A stretch of 64,000 nucleotides of DNA, from positions 223,574-287,573 of the forward strand of contig NZ_SRXN01000004.1 in assembly GCF_004827385.1 (NCBI RefSeq), read 5' to 3'. This document shows, one piece after another, positions 46,124-54,612 of the stretch (its first letter is position 1; each line of letters begins with the position of its first letter). This DNA comes from Ensifer sp. MPMI2T (lineage in GTDB: Bacteria; Pseudomonadota; Alphaproteobacteria; Rhizobiales; Rhizobiaceae). Under the pieces are notes generated by a model that saw only the letters and a list, made by a program, of their open reading frames with translations, made no database searches and had not been told where the DNA came from. A program made the translations under genes and the position numbers.

Positions 46124-46222
46124 CGCGCGATGATTGCGCCGTCCCTCAAGCCCCGCACAAGCCGGCCTTTTTATCACCGCCTCAACTGCCGGAAATGTGA
46201 CGCGGCGAAAAAGGACGATGCG

Positions 46223-46384
46223 ATGTCTAATGATGTTCAGCACTACAGCGATCCGCAGGATGCGGCCCTGGCCCTGCTTCTCGCGAACAATCGCGGCGAC
46301 GAACTCACGGACATTCTGGTTGCCGCGCTCGAGGATGCGTTTCGGATCCTCGATGAGGATTGGGCATCCGAGGCGGTGCATTGA
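46223..46384 (+). CDS. Small hypothetical protein, 53 residues
   Basis: A short acidic protein (YSDPQDAALALLLANNRGDEL, TDILVAALEDAF) with a helical pattern. ATG 46223 has AAGGA 7 nt upstream, which supports translation. Family unknown to me. It is convergent with the amidase gene 17 bp downstream. Confidence 0.6.
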   Translation: MSNDVQHYSDPQDAALALLLANNRGDELTDILVAALEDAFRILDEDWASEAVH

Positions 46385-46401
46385 GGCCTATGCGGCAGCA
46401 T

Positions 46402-47709
46402 TCAGCTGACTTGCAGCAACCTCTCAACGGACGCGGCAGCGGCGAGCAGCATCTCGTCCGCCCCGCTCCGTCCCATCAGCATCAAACCCGCCGGTAGGCT
46501 TGTGCCTGCCATCGGCAGCGTGATTGCCGTCAGGTCGAATTGATTGGCGACTTGCGTGTTGCGCAAGAGCAGGTCTTCGACGCGGCGATATTCCTGTTTG
46601 TCGTGCTCCACGGAGGCGATGGCGACGGCGGGGATCGGCGTAGTCGGCAGGATGAGGAGGTCATGGGGCGCCAGCTGCTCGTCCATGGCGCGAATGAGGT
46701 CCTGCCGCGTCCGCAGCAGCTTTTCCAGTGCGGCATCCGGTACGGTCAGGCGCCGGCGCAACGTCGACGTTACCCGATTGTCGACGGGCGCGTCCCTGTC
46801 CTCAAGCCAATTGCAGTGGATACGGCTGCCTTCGATCGCGGCGATCGAGCCGATCGACGTTGCCTCGGCAAAGCGAGCGAGGAGATCGTCGATGCTGCAT
46901 TCGGCGATTTTCGCACCGACGCGGGTGAGCGTTTGCAGGCTCGCCTCGAAGGCCTTAGCGACCTCCGGCGCGAGCTCTTCGAGGAGAAGCCCTTTCGGAA
47001 TGCCGAGCTTCAACCCGTCGAGCGCCAGCGGCGTGAGTGGTCCTGGCGTATCACCCGCCATGATGGCGTCGGCCAGCGCGCAGTCGGCGACGGTGCGGGC
47101 GAGCGGGCCGATCGAATCGAGGCTTGAGGAGAGCGGGAAGGCGCCATTGAGGGGCACGCGCCGGGCGGTCGGCTTGAAGCCGACGAGGCCGTTCAGCGCC
47201 GCCGGAATGCGCACCGAGCCGCCGGTGTCGGAGCCGATGGCGATCTCGCTTGTGCCCTCCGCGACAGAAACGGCCGCACCGGACGATGAGCCGCCGGGAA
47301 CGAGGCTCGCGTCGATCGCATTGCCGGGCACCGGATAGTGCGGATTGAGGCCGACTGCGGTGAAGGCGAACTCGGTCATGTGCGTCTTGCCAAGAATCAC
47401 GGCGCCGGCAGCGCGCAAGCCTTGAACGATCGCCGCGTCTGCCGTTGCCGGTTCTGCTGCCCGGCGAATGATCGAGCCGGCCAGCGTCGGCTCGCCGGCG
47501 ACGTCGAAGAGGTCCTTGATCGAGATGATCCGGCCGTCGAGCGGCCCGAGGCTCTTTCCATCGCTCAGCCTTCGGTCGGCGGCGTCGGCTTCCGCGCGGG
47601 CGGTGTCGGAATACAGTTTTACGAAGACCCGTTCTTCGGCCCGGCGCCCATCCAGGCGAGCGAGAAGGGCTTCGAGCCGGTCGCGAAAGGGGGTGCGCGA
47701 TTGGGTCAA
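46402..47709 (-). CDS. Amidase (amidase-signature family)
   Basis: A 435-residue amidase with the Ser-Ser-Lys triad: Lys in IISIKDLFDVAGE, Ser in VPGGSSSGAAVS and Ser in IAIGSDTGGSVRIPA. It is a stand-alone hydrolase of carboxamides; not GatA, since gatB/gatC are absent and length is shorter. The start is TTG 47709 with GAGG 8 nt upstream; no ATG fits the family length. Confidence 0.9.
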   Translation of the reverse strand: MTQSRTPFRDRLEALLARLDGRRAEERVFVKLYSDTARAEADAADRRLSDGKSLGPLDGRIISIKDLFDVAGEPTLAGSIIRRAAEPATADAAIVQGLRAAGAVILGKTHMTEFAFTAVGLNPHYPVPGNAIDASLVPGGSSSGAAVSVAEGTSEIAIGSDTGGSVRIPAALNGLVGFKPTARRVPLNGAFPLSSSLDSIGPLARTVADCALADAIMAGDTPGPLTPLALDGLKLGIPKGLLLEELAPEVAKAFEASLQTLTRVGAKIAECSIDDLLARFAEATSIGSIAAIEGSRIHCNWLEDRDAPVDNRVTSTLRRRLTVPDAALEKLLRTRQDLIRAMDEQLAPHDLLILPTTPIPAVAIASVEHDKQEYRRVEDLLLRNTQVANQFDLTAITLPMAGTSLPAGLMLMGRSGADEMLLAAAASVERLLQVS

Positions 47710-47743
47710 GGCGAAGACCTCATGAATGGGAAAGCCGCTATTC

Positions 47744-47810
47744 GCATGATTCCGTAATTCGGGACCCGAGTTATGGACAATTCATGCAGCAATTCAAAGC
47801 GCAGCGCTGT
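47744..47810 (+). repeat. RIME1-like repeat, truncated
   Basis: GCATGATTCCGTAATTCGGG ... AATTCATGCAGCAATTCAAA ... GCAGCGCTGTG. Only the left palindrome is complete. It is just upstream of the amidase gene. Confidence 0.75.
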
Positions 47811-47936
47811 GCATTGCCCGCGGCTGCCTCGTGCGGGACGCCGGCGCCGGGCGCCCTGTCATCGTTTATAATTCCCGGCCATTGATGTATGATGTTTGCT
47901 ATCAGCGACTTCTGGAATCCAACCGGGAAGACGCCA

Positions 47937-48158
47937 ATGTCAATGGTGCAATCGTCCGCGATCCTGGACTCTTCCGCGATCCAACGCGTCAATTACGACG
48001 CGCGCCATCGGACGCTCAGCGTTTGGTTCGTCGGCAATCGCAGGCCTTACCATTACCTCGATGTTCCGGAGAGCATCTACGAGGAACTGGTGCATGCGGA
48101 CTCCGCCGGCGGCTACTTCAACCATCACGTCCGGGACCACTTCGATTTCACGCACTGA
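47937..48158 (+). CDS. KTSC-domain small protein
   Basis: A 73-residue protein. LDSSAIQRVNYDARHRTL and VWFVGNRRPYHYLDVPESIY, ending with GGYFNHHVRDHF, match the KTSC domain, which occurs alone or fused to lysyl-tRNA synthetase-like and phage proteins; role unknown. ATG 47937 has GGGAAG 7 nt before; ATG 47943 is also possible. Confidence 0.8.
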   Translation: MSMVQSSAILDSSAIQRVNYDARHRTLSVWFVGNRRPYHYLDVPESIYEELVHADSAGGYFNHHVRDHFDFTH

Positions 48159-48189
48159 TGCGGGGATGAGGGGAGGTCTTCGTCTGCTT

Positions 48190-48290
48190 CGCCCTCATCC
48201 GGCCTGCCGGCCGCCTTCTCCCCGCATGCGGGGCGAAGGGAGCTGTTGCGCCCGCTTGCTCCTTTGACCCGCTTGCGAGGAGAGGGCCGG
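48190..48290. repeat. GC-rich dyad repeat (CCCCTCATCC family)
   Basis: GCCCTCATCCGGCCTGCCGG ... TTCTCCCCGCATGCGGGGCG ... CCGCTTGCGAGGAGAGGG. It lies between the KTSC gene and the phoD promoter. Confidence 0.75.
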
Positions 48291-48335
48291 GGATCGCGGC
48301 CGTGGCACGCGTTACCGGGCGATGCCTTCACAGAA

Positions 48336-48386
48336 CTGTCGCCAAACCGTTCAAATAGTTTCATCCCGCTGTAAAGCCGCTGACAT
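48336..48386 (+). promoter_or_regulatory. Tandem Pho-box array upstream of phoD
   Basis: Five 7-nt units at exact 11-bp spacing: CTGTCGC (48336), CCGTTCA (48347), GTTTCAT (48358), CTGTAAA (48369), CTGACAT (48380). The PhoB half-site is CTGTCAT with a 4-bp spacer. The first and the last two units match best. The array ends 74 bp before the phoD start. Confidence 0.7.
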
Positions 48387-48460
48387 GCGGTTCGCCAAAG
48401 GTCCGGTCGCGAAATCGATGATTCGCGAACTTTTGCGCATGTCGTGACCGGAGGCAAAAT

Positions 48461-50023
48461 TTGGCTGACATTCGAAGCACGCTGACTAGGCGCTCTTTCC
48501 TCTTCTCCGCCGGCGCCGCCGGTCTTGTCGCTTCTTCCGGTCTCGCGACACCCTTCTACGCCCGCGGCTATGGGCGGCCGGAATTCCTGCATGGCGTGCA
48601 GTCCGGCGACGTCGATACGCAATCGGGAATGATCTGGACGCGCGTCGATCGGCCGGCGCGGGTGGCAGTCGAATATTCGACCACGGAAAGCTTCTCGAAC
48701 GCGGTCCGGCTTCCCGGCATCGATGCGACGCCGCAGACCGACTGCGCAATCAAGTGCCGGCTCGACAAGCTGCTGCCGGACCAGGATATCTTCTACCGCT
48801 TCACCGCGACCGATCTTTATGACGGCAATCGCGCCTCCGAGCCGATCGTCGGACGTTTCCGCACGGCACCCTTGCGCCGGCGGTCGGTGCGCTTCGTCTG
48901 GTCGGGTGATACTGCCGGCCAAGGCTGGGGCATCGACGAGGTCGGCATGAAGACCTATTCGACCATGCAGCTTCACGAGCCGGATTTCTTTATCCATTCC
49001 GGCGATACGATCTATGCCGACAATCCCATCCCCGATGAGATCAAGCTTCGGGACGGGGGCATGTGGAAGAACCGGATCGTGACGCCCGAAAAGCGCGATG
49101 TCGCCCGTACGCTGGAAGAATATCGCGGCCAATGGAAATACAATCTGCTCGATGAGCACGTTCGTGGGCTCAATGCCGTCTGCCCCACCTTCTATCAATG
49201 GGACGACCACGAAGTCTTGAACAACTGGTCGGCCTCGACCGATCTCAGAGACGATCCGCGCTATCCAGAAAAGGACGTGGCGGTCTACGCATCGCGTGCT
49301 GCTCGTGCCTTCCACGAGATGACGCCGATCCGCACTTTGCCGACGCAGCCCGGACGCATCTTCCGCAAGGTCGCCTACGGACCGCTTTTGGACGTGTTCT
49401 TCGTCGATCTGCGCTCCTATCGCGGCCCCAACCAGGGGGAGGGCGACGGACGTCTCTTCGGCTGGCGGCAGACGGACTGGCTGAAACGGGAACTGGCCGC
49501 CTCACGCGCTACCTGGAAAGTGATCGCCTGCGACATGCCGATCGGCCTTGTCGTCTGGGATGACTATTCGGCGCGGCGCGGGTCGGATGCGATCGCCAAC
49601 GGCGACAGTGGCGTGCCGATGGGAAGGGAGACAGAATTCGCCGACCTGCTGCGGTTCATCCGTGACAACGCAGTCGAAAACATCGTCTGGCTGACCGCAG
49701 ACGTGCACTATACGGCCGCGCATCACTACGATCCGTCGCGCGCTGCCTTCAAGGAGTTCCTGCCCTTCTGGGAGTTCGTGTCCGGTCCGCTGCATTCCGG
49801 CACCTACGGCCCGAAGGAGCTCGACATGACCTTTGGTCCGGAGGTCCGCTTCATCAGGGCGTCCGGCGGCGGCGTTGACAGCAACCTGCCGCCGTCCGCC
49901 GGCCTGCAATTCTTCGGTATTGTCGACATCAACGGTCGGACGCAGCAGATGACGGTGCGGCTGATGGATCGTCAGGATAAGGAGCTCTGGCGCGTGACGC
50001 TCGATCCAGCGGCTGTTGCTTGA
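48461..50023 (+). CDS. phoD: Alkaline phosphatase D
   Basis: A 520-residue PhoD-type phosphodiesterase/phosphatase. Tat signal: TRRSFLFSAGAAGLVASS. Then HGVQSGDVDTQSGMIWTR (N-terminal Ig-like domain), and the metallophosphatase core WSGDTAGQGWG, FIHSGDTIYADNP, FYQWDDHEVLNNW and WLTADVHYTAAHHY, with all Asp/His metal ligands. It frees phosphate from organic esters in the periplasm. The start is TTG 48461 with GGAGG at 48450-48454. Pho boxes predict phosphate-starvation induction. Confidence 0.94.
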   Translation: MADIRSTLTRRSFLFSAGAAGLVASSGLATPFYARGYGRPEFLHGVQSGDVDTQSGMIWTRVDRPARVAVEYSTTESFSNAVRLPGIDATPQTDCAIKCRLDKLLPDQDIFYRFTATDLYDGNRASEPIVGRFRTAPLRRRSVRFVWSGDTAGQGWGIDEVGMKTYSTMQLHEPDFFIHSGDTIYADNPIPDEIKLRDGGMWKNRIVTPEKRDVARTLEEYRGQWKYNLLDEHVRGLNAVCPTFYQWDDHEVLNNWSASTDLRDDPRYPEKDVAVYASRAARAFHEMTPIRTLPTQPGRIFRKVAYGPLLDVFFVDLRSYRGPNQGEGDGRLFGWRQTDWLKRELAASRATWKVIACDMPIGLVVWDDYSARRGSDAIANGDSGVPMGRETEFADLLRFIRDNAVENIVWLTADVHYTAAHHYDPSRAAFKEFLPFWEFVSGPLHSGTYGPKELDMTFGPEVRFIRASGGGVDSNLPPSAGLQFFGIVDINGRTQQMTVRLMDRQDKELWRVTLDPAAVA

Positions 50024-50203
50024 CCGATTCTGAAAGGTGGGACCGAGTATGGGCGGAGATGGCCGGCAGGCCAGAGGGGTGCAACGCAGCCCTGCTGTGC
50101 GCGCTGGCCCCCTTTCGCTTATGCAAAAAAACCTGTATGAGCGCGGCAACTGAAAAGCGGCACCCGCCCTGTCGCGCGTGCCCAGAACTTTCCGAGAGAA
50201 AAA

Positions 50204-52030
50204 ATGAGCATTCGTAACATCGCGATCATCGCGCACGTCGACCATGGGAAAACGACGCTTGTCGACGAGCTGCTGAAGCAGTCGGGCGCGTTTCGTGACA
50301 ACCAGCGCGTCGCCGAGCGCGTCATGGATTCCAACGACCTGGAAAAGGAGCGTGGCATCACCATCCTCGCCAAGGCGACTTCGGTTGTCTGGAAGGGCGT
50401 GCGCATCAACATCGTCGACACCCCCGGCCATGCCGATTTCGGCGGCGAGGTCGAGCGCATCCTCAACATGGTGGACGGCGCTATCGTGCTCGTAGACGCG
50501 TCCGAAGGCCCGATGCCGCAGACGAAGTTCGTCGTCGGCAAGGCGCTGAAGGTCGGCCTGAAGCCGATCGTCGCGATCAACAAGATCGACCGCCCGGACG
50601 GCCGCCACGAGGAAGTCATCAACGAGGTCTTCGACCTCTTTGCCAATCTCGACGCCACAGACGACCAGCTCGACTTCCCGATCCTTTACGGTTCCGGCCG
50701 TGACGGCTGGATGAACGTCAATCCGGAAGGCCCGAAGGACCAGGGCATGGCGCCGCTCTTCGATCTCGTGTTGAAGCACGTGCCGGAGCCGACCGTTGCC
50801 GAAGGCCCGTTCCGGATGATCGGCACCATCCTCGAGGCCAACCCGTTCCTCGGCCGCATCATCACCGGCCGCATCCATTCCGGCTCGGTCAAGCCGAACC
50901 AGTCGGTCAAGGTGCTCGCGCAGGACGGCACGGTGCTCGAATCCGGCCGTATCTCGAAGATCCTCGCCTTCCGCGGCATCGAACGCCAGCCGATCGAAGA
51001 AGGCCAGGCGGGCGACATCGTCGCGATTGCCGGCCTCACCAAGGGCACCGTCGCTGACACGTTCTGTGATCCCTCGGTCACCGAGCCGCTCACGGCGCAG
51101 CCGATCGATCCGCCGACCGTCACCATGTCCTTCATCGTCAACGATTCGCCGCTTGCCGGCACCGAGGGCGACAAGGTGACCTCGCGCGTTATCCGCGACC
51201 GCCTGTTCAAGGAAGCCGAAGGCAACGTCGCGCTTCGGATCGAGGAATCGTCCGAGAAGGACTCCTTCTTCGTTTCCGGCCGCGGCGAATTGCAGCTCGC
51301 AGTGCTGATCGAAACTATGCGCCGCGAAGGCTTCGAGCTTGCCGTGTCCCGCCCGCGCGTCGTGATGCACAAGGATGACAGCGGACAGCTTCTGGAGCCG
51401 ATCGAGGAAGTCGTCATCGACGTCGACGAGGAACATTCAGGCGTCGTCGTGCAGAAAATGTCGGAGCGCAAGGCCGAGATGGTCGAGCTCCGCCCGTCGG
51501 GCGGCAATCGCGTCCGCCTCGTCTTCTTCGCCCCGACCCGCGGTCTCATCGGCTACCAGTCGGAGCTTTTGACCGACACGCGTGGTACGGCGATCATGAA
51601 CCGCCTGTTCCACGACTACCAGCCCTACAAGGGCGAGATCGGCGGCCGCATCAATGGCGTTCTGCTCGCCAACGAGCCGGGCGAGGCAGTCGCCTATGCA
51701 CTCTTCAACCTCGAAGACCGCGGCCCGATGGTGATTGAGCCGGGCGAGAAGGTCTATGAGGGCATGATCATCGGCATCCACACCCGCGACAACGACCTCG
51801 AAGTCAACGTCTTGAAGGGCAAGAAGCTCACCAACATGCGTGCCGCCGGCAAGGACGAAGCCGTCCGCCTGACGCCGCCGATCAAGATGACGCTCGAACG
51901 GGCGCTTTCGTGGATTCAGGACGACGAACTGGTGGAAGTGACGCCGAAGTCGATCCGGCTGAGGAAGCTCCACCTCGACCCGCATGAGCGCAAGCGCTTC
52001 GAAAAGGCGCGGACCGCCGGCGCGGCGTAA
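50204..52030 (+). CDS. typA: Translational GTPase TypA/BipA
   Basis: A 608-residue GTPase: AHVDHGKTTLVDELL (P-loop), RGITILAKATSVVWKG (switch I), DTPGHADFGGEVER (G3), NKIDRPDGR (G4), then EF-G-like domains II, III and V and the TypA-specific C-terminal domain. It binds the ribosome at the EF-G site and helps 50S assembly and stress growth. Length is typical. It stands alone, with its own terminator. Confidence 0.97.
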   Translation: MSIRNIAIIAHVDHGKTTLVDELLKQSGAFRDNQRVAERVMDSNDLEKERGITILAKATSVVWKGVRINIVDTPGHADFGGEVERILNMVDGAIVLVDASEGPMPQTKFVVGKALKVGLKPIVAINKIDRPDGRHEEVINEVFDLFANLDATDDQLDFPILYGSGRDGWMNVNPEGPKDQGMAPLFDLVLKHVPEPTVAEGPFRMIGTILEANPFLGRIITGRIHSGSVKPNQSVKVLAQDGTVLESGRISKILAFRGIERQPIEEGQAGDIVAIAGLTKGTVADTFCDPSVTEPLTAQPIDPPTVTMSFIVNDSPLAGTEGDKVTSRVIRDRLFKEAEGNVALRIEESSEKDSFFVSGRGELQLAVLIETMRREGFELAVSRPRVVMHKDDSGQLLEPIEEVVIDVDEEHSGVVVQKMSERKAEMVELRPSGGNRVRLVFFAPTRGLIGYQSELLTDTRGTAIMNRLFHDYQPYKGEIGGRINGVLLANEPGEAVAYALFNLEDRGPMVIEPGEKVYEGMIIGIHTRDNDLEVNVLKGKKLTNMRAAGKDEAVRLTPPIKMTLERALSWIQDDELVEVTPKSIRLRKLHLDPHERKRFEKARTAGAA

Positions 52031-52053
52031 CTACCTGCTGTTGCAGGACGAAA

Positions 52054-52198
52054 GCCCCTCATCCCGCTGTCGGCACCTTCTCCCCGCCTGCGGGGAGAAG
52101 GGAGATGTCGCGCCGCCCATGCCCCCTGTCGCAACGGCGTCCCCTCGCCCCGCTTGCGGGGAGAGGGTTAGTCCTCGGGTTAAACCCGAGGAGAGGGC
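52054..52198. repeat. GC-rich dyad repeat (CCCCTCATCC family)
   Basis: GCCCCTCATCCCGCTGTCGG ... TTCTCCCCGCCTGCGGGGAG ... CGCCCCGCTTGCGGGGAGAG, ending with a perfect palindrome CCTCGGGTT-A-AACCCGAGG at 52173-52191. It follows typA. Confidence 0.77.
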
Positions 52199-52245
52199 AA
52201 GCGTCAGGTTCTACGATGTGCCGGCCCAGAAATCGAAACATTTAC

Positions 52246-52270
52246 AACCCCGGAGCGATCCGGGGTTTTT
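52246..52270 (+). terminator. Rho-independent terminator after typA
   Basis: AACCCCGGA-GCGA-TCCGGGGTT with following T residues. It lies about 215 bp after the typA stop, beyond the repeat. Confidence 0.88.
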
Positions 52271-52307
52271 GCTGTGCGTGCCGATCGCGGGCGGCTTGCG
52301 GATAAAG

Positions 52308-52323
52308 TTAAAAAGGCGTTAAC
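52308..52323 (+). promoter_or_regulatory. CtrA-type box upstream of a GNAT gene
   Basis: TTAA-AAAGGCG-TTAAC, a second full TTAA-N7-TTAAC site. It lies about 97 bp upstream of the GNAT gene at 52420 and past the typA terminator. Two further TTAA half-sites (near 52340 and 52357) follow. Confidence 0.6.
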
Positions 52324-52419
52324 CTTCACTCGGATGCCGTTAAAGTTGCCTGTGGGTTAACGCCGCTCGGCAGCCCGGCGGGATTCCGGTTCGCCGTGTC
52401 GTGTGTTTAGAGTCGAGTC

Positions 52420-52926
52420 ATGAAGACTGTTTCGATCGAGGTCAGGCCCGGGGAGCCACACGAGGCGGCGGCGATTGCCGAGGTGCATCGCGTTTCCTGG
52501 TTGCAGGCCTATGGCGGCATCATTCCGCATCGCCCCTTGATCCAGATGGTCAACCGGCGCGACGAAACCTGGTGGCGCAAGGCGACGCGCGGGCCGGCAA
52601 CGCTGCTCGTCGTCGACGTCGCCGGAACGATCGCCGGCTATGCCACGCTGGGCCTGAGCCGGGCGAGAGCCCTGCCGCAGGAGGGTGAGATCTACGAAAT
52701 CTACCTGCGCCCCGAATATCAGGGCATCGGCCTCGGGCGCATCCTGTTTCGCGAGGCGAAAAGCCTGTTGCGGTCGCTTGGCTGCCGGGGCCTCGTCGTC
52801 TGGTGCCTCGAGGACAGCGAACACGCCTACAGCTTCTTCCAGATGGCCGGTGGCAGCGACATTGCCGAGGGCATGGAAGATTTCGGCGACAAATACCTGA
52901 AGAAGGTCGGCTTCGTCTGGAACTGA
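52420..52926 (+). CDS. GNAT-family N-acetyltransferase
   Basis: A 168-residue GNAT: VRPGEPHEAAAIAEVHRVSW, then EIYEIYLRPEYQGIGLGRIL (acetyl-CoA binding RxxGxG/A loop) and VVWCLEDSEHAYSFFQMAGG. No target can be assigned. It stands alone, after a CtrA-type box; there is no evidence of an antitoxin next to it, so the TacT-type toxin idea is not supported. Confidence 0.87.
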   Translation: MKTVSIEVRPGEPHEAAAIAEVHRVSWLQAYGGIIPHRPLIQMVNRRDETWWRKATRGPATLLVVDVAGTIAGYATLGLSRARALPQEGEIYEIYLRPEYQGIGLGRILFREAKSLLRSLGCRGLVVWCLEDSEHAYSFFQMAGGSDIAEGMEDFGDKYLKKVGFVWN

Positions 52927-53092
52927 CGACTCGGTGGCCCTTCGCTCCGGCAAGTTCCCCCGACTTTCGCCGCGCTTGTCGTGGTAGACGGCCTGATCAA
53001 CGTTGCAACGGAAGCTGGTCGCTTTCCCGCCGTTGCGCTGAAAAACTCCTGCCTGCCTATTTTTGGCCGCGTCGCCCGCTTACTGCATGTTT

Positions 53093-53185
53093 CCTTAAAT
53101 CGTAGCTTATTTAGGGATAAAAACATGCAGCAATTCAAAGTGCTACAGCGTCCTTTGCGCGTCTGATAGACGCGCGGCGCTGTAG
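53093..53185 (+). repeat. RIME1-like repeat, complete
   Basis: CTGCATGTTTCCTTAAATCG ... AAACATGCAGCAATTCAAAG ... CGCGCGGCGCTGTAG, between the GNAT gene and ppa, both on the plus strand. Confidence 0.87.
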
Positions 53186-53282
53186 AGCCATTCCGCCCCA
53201 TCCGGACGAAAGTTATGTTGCATCGCGGCATTTTTCCCTTTATCCGACGGGGCGAATTTTAAACCGACCCCTGGAGGTACTT

Positions 53283-53816
53283 ATGCGGATCGACGCGATT
53301 TCCATCGGAAAGAATCCACCGGAAGATGTCAACGTAATCGTGGAGGTTCCGGTCGGCGGGCATCCGATCAAGTACGAAATGGACAAGGAAGCCGGCACGC
53401 TGGTCGTCGACCGCTTCCTCTACACGCCGATGACCTATCCGGGCAATTACGGCTTCGTTCCGCACACGCTGTCCGACGACGGCGATCCGATCGACGTATT
53501 GATCTGCAACACCCGACCGCTGGTGCCGGGCTGCGTCATCAATGTCCGTCCGATCGGCGTGATGATGATGGAAGATAATTCCGGCCAGGACGAGAAGATC
53601 ATTGCCGTACCGTCGAGCCATCTCACCAAGCGCTACGACAAGGTCCACGATTACACCGACCTGCCGGAAATCACGCTCAAGCAGATCGAGCACTTCTTCG
53701 AGCACTACAAGGATCTGGAGCCCGGCAAGTGGGTGAAGATCTTCGGCTGGAAGGACGCAAGCGTTGCCAAGACGCTGATCCAGGAAGCGGTCGAGCGCGC
53801 CAAGGCCAAGAAGTAA
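53283..53816 (+). CDS. ppa: Inorganic pyrophosphatase
   Basis: A 177-residue family I soluble pyrophosphatase: [19 protein letters not shown], the signature [11 protein letters not shown] (metal Asp residues), and a basic C-terminus. It hydrolyses pyrophosphate to drive biosynthesis. GGAGG lies about 8 nt before the ATG. Its terminator lies inside the convergent DUF167 gene; the two stops are only 1 bp apart. Confidence 0.97.
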   Translation: MRIDAISIGKNPPEDVNVIVEVPVGGHPIKYEMDKEAGTLVVDRFLYTPMTYPGNYGFVPHTLSDDGDPIDVLICNTRPLVPGCVINVRPIGVMMMEDNSGQDEKIIAVPSSHLTKRYDKVHDYTDLPEITLKQIEHFFEHYKDLEPGKWVKIFGWKDASVAKTLIQEAVERAKAKK

Positions 53817-53817
53817 T

Positions 53818-54138
53818 CTATCTTAGCTCGCCGACGATTTCGGCAAGCCGCTTGATGATGTCCTCCGGATCGGCCTCGATCCGGAGGATTTTTTTGCGCT
53901 GCGTGTCGCCGGAAACGAGCGCAATCCTGTTCTTGGCGATGCCGAATTGTTTTGCGAGCAGGGCGATCAGCGCCTGGTTCGCCTTGCCCTTTTCCGGCAC
54001 GGCGCGGACGCGAACCTTGAGATATTCCTCGCCATCAGCGGCGTTCTCGAAACCGTCGATCGCAACGCGGCCACCGTTCGGCGTCAGTCGAACGGTCAAG
54101 CGAACATGATCGTCAAGGCTCGTCAGCGCGGCGTGCAC
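53818..54138 (-). CDS. DUF167 (YggU) family protein
   Basis: A 106-residue DUF167 protein: RLTVRLTPNGGRVAIDGF, LKVRVRAVPEKGKANQALIA and KNRIALVSGDTQRKKILRI are diagnostic. Structure known in the family, function unknown. The start is GTG 54138, directly after the YggT stop, so the two are translated together, as in many bacteria (yggT-yggU). Confidence 0.92.
   Translation of the reverse strand: MHAALTSLDDHVRLTVRLTPNGGRVAIDGFENAADGEEYLKVRVRAVPEKGKANQALIALLAKQFGIAKNRIALVSGDTQRKKILRIEADPEDIIKRLAEIVGELR
53862..53895 (+). terminator. Rho-independent terminator of ppa, inside the DUF167 coding sequence
   Basis: Perfect 11-bp stem CCTCCGGATCG/CGATCCGGAGG with loop GCCT, then A and seven T. It lies 46 bp after the ppa stop and is within the 3' end of the opposite-strand DUF167 gene (53818-54138), where it encodes part of KKILRIEADPEDIIK. 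Confidence 0.85.
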
Positions 54139-54435
54139 TTATATGCCGATCACCGCCGAGGCGACCGTCGTGTTGAGGAAGTACCAGATGAAATAGAGGA
54201 TCACCAGGACGACCAAGGGCGAGAGATCGACGCCGCCCATGTCGGGCAGGAAGCGGCGGATGGGCCGGTAGAGCGGCTCCGTCAGCTGATAGAGCGAGCG
54301 GCCGATCATGTTGATCGCGTGGTTGTTCACGTTGATCACGTTGAAGGCGTAGAGCCAAGAGAAGATGGCCGACGCTATGATCAGGAACCAGGCTATGTTG
54401 ATAATGAAGTTCAAGGTTGCGATGACAGCAATCAT
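54139..54435 (-). CDS. YggT family membrane protein
   Basis: A 98-residue integral membrane protein with two YggT hydrophobic segments (INIAWFLIIASAIFSWLYAF, then PLVVLVILYFIWYFL). The linker LTEPLYRPIRRFLPDMGG is the family motif. Role unclear; often near cell-shape or division genes. ATG 54435 has GGAG 6 nt upstream; an ATG at 54465 is in frame but unneeded. Confidence 0.9.
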   Translation of the reverse strand: MIAVIATLNFIINIAWFLIIASAIFSWLYAFNVINVNNHAINMIGRSLYQLTEPLYRPIRRFLPDMGGVDLSPLVVLVILYFIWYFLNTTVASAVIGI

Positions 54436-54538
54436 GCCAGTCTCCAATTCGTTGTCGACAGACATGTAGACATTGGAAACTAAACGGGCAAGTACGACGC
54501 TTCGACGTGCGCGATCATGTTTAATGTCCCTTGCCGAC

Positions 54539-54582
54539 CTACAGCGCCGCACGTCTAATCAGATGCGCAAAGGTCGCTGTAG
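54539..54582 (-). repeat. RIME1-like repeat, right half, reverse orientation
   Basis: On the minus strand it reads CTACAGCGACCTTTGCGCAT, then CTGATTAGACG and GCGGCGCTGTAG. It lies between yggT and the amidotransferase gene. Confidence 0.75.
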
Positions 54583-54612
54583 AGCTTTAAGTTTCTGACG
54601 GAGCCGGTGCCG

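Noticed and set aside
46402..47709. Amidase as GatA of a GatCAB complex
   Set aside because: No gatB or gatC nearby, and the length (435) is shorter than GatA (about 490).
49502..51436. Open frame of 644 codons on the minus strand across phoD and typA
   Set aside because: It spans the gap and parts of two well-defined genes on the other strand; GC-rich codon bias leaves such frames open. No start signal.
52420..52926. GNAT gene as a TacT-type toxin
   Set aside because: No adjacent ribbon-helix-helix antitoxin gene exists; the flanks are a terminator/CtrA-type region and a repeat.
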